Source of the DNA: Agapetus fuscipes
Taxonomy: Eukaryota; Arthropoda; Insecta; Trichoptera; Glossosomatidae
DNA: 64,000 bases
Assembly: GCA_951799405.1 (NCBI GenBank)
Contig: OX637350.1
Span: 7,239,852-7,303,851, forward strand
Reading direction: 5' to 3'
Shown here in pieces: positions 23,118 to 34,687 of the stretch; the stretch's first letter is position 1; every line of letters begins with the position of its first letter. The position numbers and the translations under genes were made by a program. The notes beneath the pieces are model-generated. The model did not search any database. It was not told the origin of the DNA and worked only from the letters and a program-made list of their open reading frames with translations.

Positions 23118-24159
23118 GTAATACATTTTTGTGTTAATACATGATGGTGAGAATTTACACAATGTTTTATATTAGGGGCACTGATCCTCAACTAAAATCA
23201 ATGAACTCCGCACAAATTCAAAAAAGGATTTTGTTGTCGGCTGGCAAAAATTATACATCTATGTGACAAGGGTTCTTAGCAACCAGTAAGAAAGTATTTG
23301 TTTACCTTTTTCCTAGCAACACGGCCATGTGATGTTACAATTTTCTTTTATATGGAATTTGTGCTGAGTCTATTGTATCCAGTTTTTGTGTGTTGGTTTT
23401 TCCACGTCCATTAATACATGTACTTTTATTTTATCGATGGTATTTTATGAGAGAAAAAACTTGTAATAACTATAGAATACGTAGCTACAACATGGGTACT
23501 AAGAAATTCCTTGTAATTTTCAATTAGAGCAGTAGAAATGGGAAATTGAAGACATAACAATGTGACCATATTGCCGGAAGTCCTTGCTTATGAAAAAGTA
23601 CACACTAGCCAATGGTGCTTGAAAAATGTAGAAGTGTAGAAAAAATATTAAAACATAGTAATATGTTAATGTTCATAAAAACATGATTGTTCATGAAAAT
23701 GTGTTAGTATAAGTAAATATTGTGTACTCAAAATAATGTTAATGAGTTTTTTTTTCATTTATTATTACCTAATTATCCCAGGCTCATTTGTACATTTAAC
23801 ACAAATCACATAATTGTCCTCATTTGTGAGGGTGCAAACTTAATTATTTAATGAAAGTAATGTCTAACAAAAGCATATTTCAAATTGATTACACTTAAGA
23901 TTAAGCTTCACGAGAAGGAGTGAAAGTTTTCGCAGGTTCGGTATATTTTGTGATAAATTATTATGAATTTGCTTAAACATTTAAGTACCTATGTAAGTGA
24001 AGTTAAACACTTTTAAATAGTTAGGCTCATATATGTATGACTTTTCTTTTATTTTTTTAAAAAGGTGCATTGCTATTATAATATGTAGCTTTTTATTTTA
24101 CTATGTGAAATGAATATTTCTCTAGTCAAAGCTTGGTACACTCCATGTGAAGCTTAAAC

Positions 24160-24600
24160 TAGGGATGGGCAAATGGGAAAAAAATATTGATATATATCGA
24201 ACCGATATTTTTAAACACTATCGAAATATATCGAGGAAAAAATATCGAAATTTCGATATATCGATGGAAAAAAATATCGAAATTTTCAAAGAAAAAATAT
24301 CGTTCGCTGACGGGTAAGGTCTCAAATTTTCGCAATTTTTGGCCAAAAAGTCTGTCGACGGGGGGAGGGATACTTGCGATTTGCTACGTAAAAATGTTGG
24401 CTTCCAAACACAGCCACCTATAAAGTGTTTGGAGCAAAGTCACATTTGAAAAAAAATATCGTTTTTGATACGATTTTGATACTTGAAAAAAAATTTCGAG
24501 ATATCGATTAATCGATATTTCTAATATTGAGAAAAATATCGATATTTTTCAAAAAAAATATCGGTACTTTTGATATATTGATATATTTCGCGCATCCCTA
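24160..24600. mobile_element. Non-autonomous hAT-type MITE, 441 bp, 8-bp TSD
   Basis: Ends TAGGGATGGGCAAA and its counterpart GCGCATCCCTA are flanked by a perfect GCTTAAAC duplication (24152-24159 and 24601-24608). The interior is rich in ATATCGAT-type repeats. No coding capacity. Confidence 0.8.
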
Positions 24601-24621
24601 GCTTAAACTCTTATCATAAAC

Positions 24622-25086
24622 GTTAAATGATATAGTTTTTCTCGGGTGAGACCATGTTCTACTCGCAGTAATTTTATCTGCAGACGTTTCATTCCCTCGA
24701 GCGGGGAACATTATCAAGGCTCCTAGCGACGGGGACCTTTATCCTCCGTTTACTTTTGGCAACTGGCTGGCTGCTGATGCTCTTCTCATCGCTGTCATCA
24801 TGTATCTTTGTTGTGATTGGTGGGGTGGATGCGTTGGGGGGTGGCTGCGCATGCGCAGGGGTACACACAGACGTGTGTACAGGCGTGTGTGCAGGGGGTT
24901 GCGCAGGCTCCGGCGTGTGTGTAAGCTCGAGCATCAGCAACCAGCCAGTTGCCAAAAGTAAACGGAGGATAAAGGTCCCCCGTCGCTAGGAGCCTTGATA
25001 ATGTTCCCGCTCGAGGGAAACGTCGGCAGATAAAATTTCTGCGAGTAGAACATGGTCTAACCCGAGAAAAACTATATCATTAAACA
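24622..25086. repeat. Long inverted repeat, about 160-bp arms
   Basis: Arms 24622-24783 and 24930-25086 are near-perfect reverse complements, separated by a 146-bp GT-rich loop containing GCGCATGCGC. Each arm carries TTGATAATG, a TTCCC/GGGAA hairpin and a GAAACGTC-like end, the same layout as the hammerhead-like family but a different sequence. Confidence 0.8.
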
Positions 25087-26311
25087 CGGACCATGAAAGT
25101 GAAAGTTTAAAACTTTATTTATATAAATGTTAAACTTACAAGCTTTCAAATTTATGATAAATTTCACTGTTGTATTCTTACTTGTTGTTAATTTTAGAAT
25201 TTTGAAATAACCCATGCTCGGTTTGTTGTCCAAAACAAACAGGAACAAGTGTAAATTGTAATTCATATGAATCAAATGCTTCAATGTTCTGTTCATCCAT
25301 TGTAACATATTTACTACTGTACCTACTGTATAAAAACTTTAAAAATACAATATGCCATTGACAGAATATATATTTTTTGTGTTGATGATAAATGATAGAT
25401 GGTTGACAATAGTAGGTCTGTAAATATTCCATTAAATTGAAATAAAATTATTTATCTCTGAATAATGAACTTATTATTAGTATAATAAAGCATTACTATG
25501 ATTTAAGCTACATGGGTGATATTTTTTTCCTTCCGGGCTTACCTACTGCTGGTTGTGAAAACCTGAGAAGAAATAGTTTGCATCAGGACCAAAGATACAT
25601 GTTATAAAAGTTGGATCCCTGTTTTATGCCATTATCTATAAGAATATGATTTTTAAATCTTTACAGAGGGAAAAAGAAAGCTACAAAAGAAGTTTACAAA
25701 ACACCACTTTTTATTTTTACTCATATTTTTTAATATGTACTCTTCAATAATAAATAAAACTTAATTTCAAAGAATTACTCAAATAATAAAAAGTATATAA
25801 CACAACCTACATGGCTTTTTTCGCAACCCGTCATTTAGGCTAACAAACACTAGGCCCGGTAGTTTCATTGTTAGCATTTTCTTTTCAAAATCTTTTTCTT
25901 AATCAAAATTATATTCTGGCATCTAAATACAAATATTTCATACAAAATACTTAAGTTGCTGTTAGACTCTTATTTTGAATCAATTTGGAATCAGAACGAT
26001 GATTTAAAAAATCAGATCTGAATTTACCAAATTTATGTATGACATGGGTCATTCAAAGGTGAATCATTCCATCACTAGAATGCAGCAAAAAGAGTGTGCC
26101 CGAACTGTATCCAGAATGCCAAATACATATTTTCTGATAAGTGTTGACACCTGAAAACAATATTTTTGCACAGTAAAGGACGTGCTTCGCACCAGAGGAA
26201 GTTCAATTTGTTGGCTAATATTGTATTAAAAATAGCCGATGCTTGTTTTCAGACATTATTTTTTTATATTTAGTTATTGTTTACGTTATCCATTCAATGC
26301 ACATGCAATCT

Positions 26312-29300
26312 TTAATCTCTTCCAATTTCATGTGTCACAATTGGAGCATCTACTCGAGTTATAGTCTGCGCAGTGTTGAAGTAGCCGACATATTTGGCGT
26401 CTGCAGGCGTTGTGTCTATGTGGTAGTGACCACCTTCCCCGTGATGGCTAAACGTATGGAAGTGCTGTATCCTCAAATCCAGCCCCTGAAATTAACATAC
26501 AAGACAAACTTTACAACTTCTATGGATCTACATTGTCAGTAAAACATTAAACTTTTTCTGAAACTTACAGGATCTTTAGATACCAGAGTCCCGACATTTA
26601 TCAATGGAGCAGTCATTTCGAAGAAGTTCAGCCAGTCTTCTACATCTTGGTTAGAATTCAGGGGAGTTTTTGAAAAATCGGGCATAATGTGTTGTTTTGC
26701 TTTGCCCTTCTCCAACAAGAAAGTTCCACCTAATCCTTTAAGCATGCAAGTAATGCACAAGTATTAAACTCTTATCTCCTTTACTTGATGGAATACATGA
26801 TAATGAGCATATTGAAAAAATTACACTGTATTCTATTGAATTTTCTTACCAACTGCCTTATCTTTGTAATGTTTTTCAAGGGTCATTCTAATTGAAGAAA
26901 TGTAATCCAGATTTCCAGTTCTGTTTTCACATATTATACGCAATACCTATAAGAACATAAGCCCATTTAATATTTTATCCAACAAAATCGTTCAAATCAT
27001 AAAAAACTCAATAATTATACTGTTAAATTGTACTTAAAGAAATCCATAGTATTGTTTTAAGATATATATAACTGATTGCATAGCTGTAGGAGAAAAATAA
27101 AAATATGTTGATACATGGGGACTAAAATAGGTAATAAAATAGCAACAGTCATCAATGATGAGGCAACATCTGATGTTTTAAAATGAATAAGTGCTTTGAT
27201 TGATGTAGAATTTATTTTTATTACCTTGTCCCTCTTCCCTTCAGAAATAAAGACATTTGCCAACAAGGCACACCGAGTTTCCTCTTTAGGCAAGATTTGT
27301 AATTTGCAGGCCGCTTCACCTTTTGCAGCTCCAATAGGAGAGACACTTGCGATTCTAGATTGTTGATTAACTTGACCATTCTTTACACCAAGGTTTATTA
27401 TACCCTGAAAATATTAAGACATTCATATATTTGTACAAATCAGTGTATACTTTATGACATAGATAGTAACTCCTTTTTGATATGTTTTAGAATTCCACTC
27501 CACAAGATTGTTTCAGAGCGTTCTTTAGGTCTTTTATTTATGACAACTTCTAAAACAAAACTTTTAACTTGGAACAGGCTTTTTCATTTTGAATTGATTC
27601 TTTTGGATTTTTTTACTGTTTTCAATAAAAAAAATAGCATACATACCAAAGTTACTGTTTCTTTCTAAGTAGGTACCTACTTAATTTATCTTAAATAAAA
27701 TTAAATTAATAACCAGAATGTCACATCTTCTGCATCCAATATTATCTATTTAATTTGATGATTTGTGTATTCAAAGGATGAAATACAAACGATTTAACGG
27801 AGAACTATTTGTTGGCACAAGAAAGATTAAATTTATTTTGTGCTTACCTCACAATTAACACCCAAAAATGGCCAAGGACCAGCTCCAGCTCCTATGGCGT
27901 ATACCGGCTCTATTTCAGCTAATTTGCAAACATCGGGAATGTTATATATCCTGTCTCTAGTAACCAGGGGCACCAAGTACGGCACACCACCAATATCAAA
28001 AATCTGAGGGTTCCCGCTTAAACCTGAATATTAAAAGATAATAATTATGACAGATTACATGTATCTACCTATACCACAAGTAAGTTGGATTAGATTATTG
28101 ACGATTCAGATACCTCAGCCATACACATAAAATAACAAGATGTAACATTATTGTGTTCAAAAATTTCCTAATGATGGACTGTAAAATAAACTGAGAACAG
28201 ATGTTATTATACCATCTTGTTTTTCTTTTCATAAGTATGTGTGACCAGGGTCTTTAGCAAAAATAAACAAACATTACTTTGTATTTGCCCTAGAAACCCG
28301 GTAATGCGACATCACAACTATTTTGTCTATATCTTTTATGCAGACTGCATTAGAAAAATGAATACCGAATACATGTATAATATGAGTGATTTGGTATAAT
28401 AAAGATTTTTTTATTTATTGTAAAACATACGTTTAGAACAGTGGTTCCCAAACTTTTAATTTTTTTATTTAATTTTGAATTTTTTTATTTAATTAATTTT
28501 TTTATTTAATAATTTTTAATTTAATTAATTTCACGTACCACTAATGAAATTATAAATCAGTGGCGTACCACTGAAGTCCAACGCAAAAACGCAAAAAAAA
28601 AAAAAAAACGCAACTAAGCTACACATATAGTGTAACTTCTTGCCGCGTTATCCCCGAAGGAGTCGCATGTGGCGAGTTGAACCTATTTATTTTTACAGGT
28701 AAGGGGCCCGGCCTTACGCCAACCACTTCAGTTGAAGTGGGGGTTTCCCAGCTCCCGAGGGGGCTGGTACTCATTTCTTGTGAAGGCTGAGTAAACCTTG
28801 CCGGTATTTTTATTATGGGGTTTGAAATAAACACCGAAATAGGAAATCATTTCTGACACCCTCCTCGGTGGGATTCGAACCCGAGCTCACGGGGTAGAAT
28901 GCAAGCACTCTACCAACTGAGCTATCGACCGGACCAGTTAAACAACAACAGTTAAAAAAATCATTAAAATGGTAAAGTAATAAAAATAGCAACTGTTAAT
29001 GAAAACATTATGCTTATTTATTTATTATAGTGAAAAATACAAATCTCTTAGTGCAGGGGTGTCCAACATAATATTGTGGAGGGCCAGATTTAGTATTTTT
29101 GTAATCGTGGCGGGACAGGCCTGTCTTAGTCTGAAAAATGGTGCTGCATGTTCGAAACAAAAGAGGAAATATTTGGCTCATTTGTACTTAAATTGAAGCG
29201 CGAAATTGAAAAACGTTTTATCTTATTATTTACTATGTATTTCCTATGGCCATGGCTGCTTGCGTACCACCTTGAGAAGCGTCGCGTACCACTGGTGGTA

Positions 29301-31079
29301 CGCGTACCATAGTTTGGGAACCACTGGTTTAGAAGGGATAACTCTGCAACTCACTGTTTAACAACGGATCATAACATAATTTATAAATTTCAAATAATCA
29401 GTCTCCGCTTATAATAGTTTAATCTTTTGACTTCATTTTATTATTATAATCATAGGAAGAATAGCAAAGAACAAGCGATTGATGATGGATCTGAGAATGG
29501 CGGTACACAATGGCATATTGTTACCCACTTTGATGTATGGAAGTGAAGCATGGACAGTGAATGATAGCGAAATGAGTAAAGTATGTATGGTGGAAATGAA
29601 GCATTTGAGAAGTATGACAGGAAAAACTTTGAGGGATAGAGTTAGGAATGAATGGTAATTTGAAAGAGTATATGTGAAAGTTAAAGTACAAAATAATGTG
29701 ATGAGATGGTTTGGGCATGTGGAAAGAATGAATGATGATAGACTGACAAAGCATGTATACAAATAAAGTGTGAAAGGAAAAAGAGGGAAGGGACGACCGA
29801 GAAAAGTATGGAGTGATCAGATTGAGGAGATTGTGAAAGAATGGGATATACAAAGTGAGCGTAAAAGAAGAAAATGCATGAAAAAGGTGATGGATATGAA
29901 GGAATTGAAAGAGGTATGTCAGGATAGGAAAAAATGGAGGCAACTCTGCAGAGGCTCTGGCCACCCCTAGCGGAATGGCGACAGAGTTACAGTTACAGTA
30001 ATCATACCTGGACAGACCAAAGTAAAGGGATCTTTTGTTAAATCGGGACAGTCAACAACATCCACAGAAACTTGGTCAAAGTTTTCTGTAAGTCCATTGA
30101 ATAAAACTGAAAAAGAAACAACGGTAGTTATTGAAAGTAAACAGCATGCCACGATACAATCTTTAGATGGTTACAGGACTGTGATACTGTTTCAATGTCT
30201 AAACACACAAGCTCCATAATATGGTGAAGGGCACTAAATAAAATAATAGCTAAGCTCTTTCACAAATTCAATTAGCTCAAGTAACTAAATTCCTGGACGC
30301 AGCTAATGTTTATTAAAAGTTGGTATTGATCAATATTAATGCTTCCTAACTTATGCTTGGGTTCATATTTTTGGTACATTTATTGAACATAATATAATTA
30401 ATTAATTTGATTTTGTCTATTTAACCATACCTTACTGACTAATTTTATTAAAAAATCTGCAATATTTTCCTACTTGATGATGACTGAATAGTCGAAAACG
30501 TTCGTAGTAGAATTCAAAATTTAATTTTTTAAATATATTATATTTGTGAAATAAAAACAGTGTTTAAATAAAAGTAAAAGGTGTTGTTTATTGAATAACC
30601 AACTAAAAAAATTATATAATAAACAATGTATTTTTTCCATCCCTCTTGTACTTTTCTAAAACAGGGGTGACATTGAAAAAAGTAAATAAACTATCAAGAA
30701 ACTGGCCCAAAAACTATTTTTGAGAGTACCCTGCTTTTAGCTTCAGCTAGGTTTGATTCCTAAAATAAATATTATATTTGGAAGTATGTACCTACATATA
30801 TAAAAAGAAATACGTAGTGGCAAGTACCTAGATAAAATTATTTTTTAAGTTCTGACATCACCAGCCAAAGACAATAATAATTATTGACGTTACCTAATAA
30901 TATTATTATCTACCTACCTGTGTTTACCTTTATTTGGCCTTCTAAAAATACAGGAGTTGTAATAATATTATGTAGTGTTTATTTCATGACATATTTTTAA
31001 TACCTTCTGCTAATTCTTCAAGCGGAGGCTGGAAAATTCTTTTAGTAGCCACTGGATACGTCGTCAGGAACTGATTCAT
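26312..31079 (-). CDS. C11orf54: C11orf54-type ester hydrolase (DUF1907)
   Basis: Seven exons, 31079-31004, 30106-30008, 28023-27848, 27404-27225, 26946-26850, 26729-26569 and 26485-26312, sum to 963 nt and give 320 aa, matching the roughly 315-aa family. Recognised blocks: CPDLTKDPF, GLSGNPQIFDIGGVPYL, AIGAGAGPWPFLGVN, GLGGTFLLEKGKAKQHIMPD and the C-terminal zinc-binding region FHTFSHHGEGGHYHIDTT. The human protein has a zinc site formed by histidines in this motif and ester hydrolase activity in vitro; the metal ligands appear conserved. The intron between exons 2 and 3 (about 2 kb) contains a hAT element and a LINE remnant. It lies 1.46 kb downstream of Vps13D on the same strand. Confidence 0.94.
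28439..29326. mobile_element. Non-autonomous hAT-type transposon, 888 bp, 8-bp TSD
   Basis: Ends CAGTGGTTCCCAAACT / AGTTTGGGAACCACTG are the classic hAT terminal inverted repeat. They are flanked by a perfect GTTTAGAA duplication (28431-28438 and 29327-29334). It carries a SINE of family 3 inside (28617-28937). It lies in an intron of the C11orf54 homologue. Confidence 0.9.
28617..28937 (-). repeat. tRNA-derived SINE family 3, best-preserved copy
   Basis: On the minus strand a well-kept tRNA-like head has A-box TAGCTCAGTTGGTAGAG and B-box GGGTTCGAATCCC. The family body follows (GTTTACTCAGCCTTCACAAG, CCCCTCGGGAGCTGG, CTTACCTGTAAAAATAAATA). It is nested in a hAT element. The head looks like a tRNA gene but no independent tRNA gene is claimed. 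Confidence 0.8.
29440..29998 (+). mobile_element. LINE family R, longest remnant
   Basis: Broken frames read RIAKNKRLMMDLRMAVHN, LMYGSEAWTVND, MRWFGHVERMNDDRLTKHV and GRPRKVWSDQIEEIVKEW, the C-terminal part of a non-LTR reverse transcriptase. It ends in CGACAGAGTTACAGTTACAG. At least one in-frame stop lies near 29657. It sits in the exon 2-3 intron of the C11orf54 homologue. Confidence 0.75.
30465..30580 (+). repeat. Single-arm copy of the hammerhead-like family
   Basis: CTTGATGATGACTGAATAGT is followed by CGAAAACGTTCGTAG and the family 3' end TGTGAAATAAAAACAGTGTT. The hairpin stem here is GACT/AGTC. Confidence 0.65.
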
Positions 31080-32542
31080 ATTTTATCTCACTGCTCCACA
31101 GCGTGTTTCGCATTTATTCCAAGTAGAACAAACAGGTGCTTTGACAGGTAACCACTTACGGAAAACTTGTATGTTTTTCGCTGGACCTATAATAATGAGA
31201 TACTTATCGATGTAATATTAACTTTTCTCCAGCGTAAACACGATTATTTTAATAGCTTCTTGAATAGGGGCCAATCAAGCTGTTCGATAGCTACTGAACT
31301 GACCTAGATGTGATGGAATAAAATTAATGGTAGGCACTCATAAAAACAAAAAATGTTTATGTTAGAACTAATTGAGTCACGTTTACAAAGGATAAATCAA
31401 ACTGTTCAAACGATAGGAAACAATTTCCAGAAATATTTTGAAATCTGTATTATTTTATTGCTCACTCCTAGAAGTTCAGATTGCAACTAAATTTGTGTCA
31501 CTTGCCCTTTATAATTTTATTCTATGACTGGTACAATTATTTATCAAGTTGTGATTATATTTTGTTATCTAGACAGTTTCTTCAAAATAGGACTTATTTT
31601 AATAATGAAATGGGTTATCAGAAAGATAATAAATACCCACAACTGAAGCAAACACCTTATCAATGGTTCTCAAATACCTAAAGTAAAACAAATTTATCTA
31701 AACAAATCTTTATCATTATTTATTACTATTACCTACCTTCCTTTACTACCTCTGGAGTGGGATTGGTAATAAACTAATAAAACTTATTTCTGTAAAAATG
31801 AATGATGAAAAAGAAAGTCAGTAAATGGGTGAGCAGACAATGCGGTGTAATTTGACCAAATTAGGTATGTTTGAAACACTGGTTTGATCCCTGTTCTGTT
31901 GCTCTCTTGAGAAAAGCTTTAACTCTGAGATAAAACATGTCATTGAGTAATTAGTACAATAGTACCTATTAATGCATCAAATAAAGCAATGTGATTATTC
32001 ATTGATATATAATTTTTATACCTACCGGTTTCTGGCCAGGACGAAAAAGCTTAGTGAATCGCATGCCTCTTTACAAATTCATTTATCAATAAAATAATTT
32101 GAGTCTCATTTCCAAAACAAAGCAGGCATCAGATTTACAAAAATATAAAGACATTCAAACATTCTGTAGTAATAGAAGCTAGAACTCAAGCAAAAAGTGA
32201 TGATGGAGGTCATGTATATGGCCTCTGTCCATCCATGTCTATTTATATTGAAGGTCTTGATTATTGAAACACCAACAACTGTTGATTTTTTTACACAGCA
32301 GAAACAGGAACAAATTTTCTGTGAGACCAATAAGTAAATAAGAAATCTAGTGTAGGTATACGTAACGTTGCTGTTGAATGATAATAGTTTTACAATAATC
32401 TAATACTAAAATGAAATATCAAAAAATTTAATACTTTCATAGAATTTATTACTAACAATAACAATGTTAAGATCACTATTTATTTCTTTGTAAGTAGTTG
32501 AGTACACTTAAAGCTCTTTGTTTTGAGCAAACAATGTTAAGC
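31080..32542. other. Interval between Vps13D 3' end and C11orf54 homologue start
   Basis: AT-rich, no exon recognised. It presumably contains the promoter of the C11orf54 homologue (right of 31079) and the Vps13D 3'UTR. A partial family-2 SINE end lies at 32020-32096 (TTTCTGGCCAGGAC ... AATCGCATGCC). A weak tRNA-like stretch near 31840-31930 was not assigned. Confidence 0.5.
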
Positions 32543-34687
32543 TTAGTCAAAATCACAATCTGCTTCTTGTAGGGTGTAGAGTTTTTCTTTGAACATGCAT
32601 TTGGCGTAGTTGACTTGGTGGGACACCCAGCGAGCCAGCTCGCCGGTGTCGCACTGTATCTGGGGCCTCCTGACCCCCGCTCCTCCGGGACCGTCCACTC
32701 TCACAGTCAGCTCAATGTAATGCTCGGCTGTTGCGTTACTCACCGCCTGGCAGTGTATCAAGTTGCTGGAATGTGACACACATTTGTGAAAATTCACTTT
32801 GTATTAATTAAAATTCAATGAAAAAACAAAAGGAATGAGGTCTGTGCATTAAAAAAAATTGCGATGTCACATAGCTAGGTTGATTGGGGAAAGGCTTACT
32901 AATAATTTGTTATTGGATGCTAACAAACCTTATTACAGAGAAAAGTGATGATCGCCTTAAAAAAACACACTGACTCCATTAAAGTTCATCAGTGGATTAC
33001 TGGTTCGATTATTATCAGTTTTATTTATTGTGTTCAATGCATCGATATATAGAACGTTCAATGTCAGATGCAAGTCTCTCCTTGGGATTCCAACAGTTTA
33101 GTCTTAAATACACTGTCTTTTTCAACCCAATTTTAAGTCTTTGAACCACCTTACTTGAACATTTATTTTCCTGTTCCTGGTCAACTTCCTCAACCTACAC
33201 AGCTTCATTTTCGGTGGATGATGACCCTATGTAGCTCTTGAGCCCTTTTTCTCTTGTTTTAAACAAACTGCTGGTACTTTTACTTTACTTAAGTTATAGT
33301 TTTAATGTAATATTACCTCAGATGAGTTTCAATAACAATGTGAGGTTCCCCAGACGTGCAAGTGAAAATTCTCAGATTCCAAGTGGAGACCAAAGCTCGT
33401 ATGTCATATGGATTGCTTCTTATGCAGTCATAAGCGAGGAAACCTTCTTCGTAATTTCTCCCATTGATGGCATACAAATGCTGATGACCAGAGCTTTGTG
33501 TGCGGGAATAGCGAGGAAGTAAGCCTCCAGGTCCCATGGGACATCTGGGGAGACGAGAGCGCTCTGGAATCCATCTATCTGACCTGTGGAAAGCAATTTA
33601 TTGAATATTCTTGCATTAAATCATTATGAAACAATAATAAAAGTAACCACAACAAAATAAATATTTTTCAATTTGGTGTTTTTTTATTATAATCCTGACT
33701 GAAAAATATGAACACAATTGGTACAAGCAAAAAAATAATAATTATTTTACCTTCGGCTTGTGTCTCTTAATGCTGCCGCGGTCTCTGCGGCAAAATCTAA
33801 TACTCCTATCACAGGCTTTGTTACTGTTCCAATGAGACCCTTGCCCACTCCAGTAAAGAAACCAGGCAGTCCTTGATGAGTGGCGCCCTCATAAGAGTGC
33901 TTTACGAGGGAGGTCATTCCACCAAGCAGACCCAGGCCAAGCCCTCGCAAGCCAGCTGCTATGTGGCCAGCTCCACCGTCTAGCTCTCCCACACCGCGAG
34001 CTCGAATCCTGGCACGAGTCTCCTCATGAGCCTCGTCCAATATCACACGACCCAAGCCATCTCCTAGTGATTCTAATTTGAAAAAAATATATTCATATTT
34101 ACTTACTTGAATGTTTACATACATGAAAAAGAATGCAAGTAGCAAGTGTACGATGTGTACTCCTAAATAAATACATTTAAGTAAAAACTAGAAAACCTTT
34201 AAGTCAATAGAAAAAGCAACCTAAACATAAAATATGAAGATGTTACCTGAAACTTTAGCAGCTGAATTTGATAAACCATGAGTGACATTTTTCACTAAAG
34301 CTCCAACACTTCCTTCATAAATTAAACCAGATACTCCATCTGACACATCTTGCACAAAGCCTAGGGGGTTTCCTAGAAAATCAACTGATCCCAGAATAAT
34401 CGCTGCTTGCCATTTCAATTCCTTAAAAAAAAAAAAAATTAATATACATAAAAAATATAGCACTAAACATTTAGATGAAATGCATAAAAAATTGCGATGC
34501 CTACATCCTTGTAATGTTTTATGATTAAATTCCATAAGAACTGGCTGGTTTCAAATGGATGCCATCTAATAAAAGGTTCCAGTTCCACACCTGCATCTTC
34601 AAACTTAATTAAAGTAAGACTGAGTCTTTTTTTGAGAGCCGCTAAACTTGGTGGCAACTTTCCCACCGTCTGCATGCTAAGTCGAAT
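32543..34687 (-). other. Vps13D: Vps13D exons 57-61: C-terminal ATG2-C-like and PH-like region
   Basis: Exons 57-59 encode the helical ATG2_C-like segment ([28 protein letters not shown]), and exons 60-61 the PH-like end ([14 protein letters not shown]). In family members these bind membranes or organelle adaptors. The stop codon is at 32543-32545. The exon 58 acceptor is AAG. Confidence 0.85.

Larger units (their letters stand above)
20533..26311. other. Gene-free convergent interval between RNF34 and C11orf54 homologue
   Basis: No exon was recognised in this 5.8-kb interval. It contains the RNF34 3'UTR, a family-1 SINE, fragments of a LINE and of the 5S/tRNA SINE, a complete 5S/tRNA SINE, two palindromic repeats and one hAT MITE. 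The stretches 23118-24151 and 25090-26311 show only AT-rich sequence. Confidence 0.6.

Noticed and set aside
24689..24989. Two open frames beginning with the same residues on opposite strands
   Set aside because: They are products of the inverted repeat, not genes.
28866..28935. Possible tRNA gene
   Set aside because: A and B boxes are good, but the unit continues into a SINE body found in other copies.
29521..29964. 147-codon minus-strand frame
   Set aside because: It is antisense to the LINE-R remnant, which has recognisable reverse-transcriptase motifs on the plus strand.
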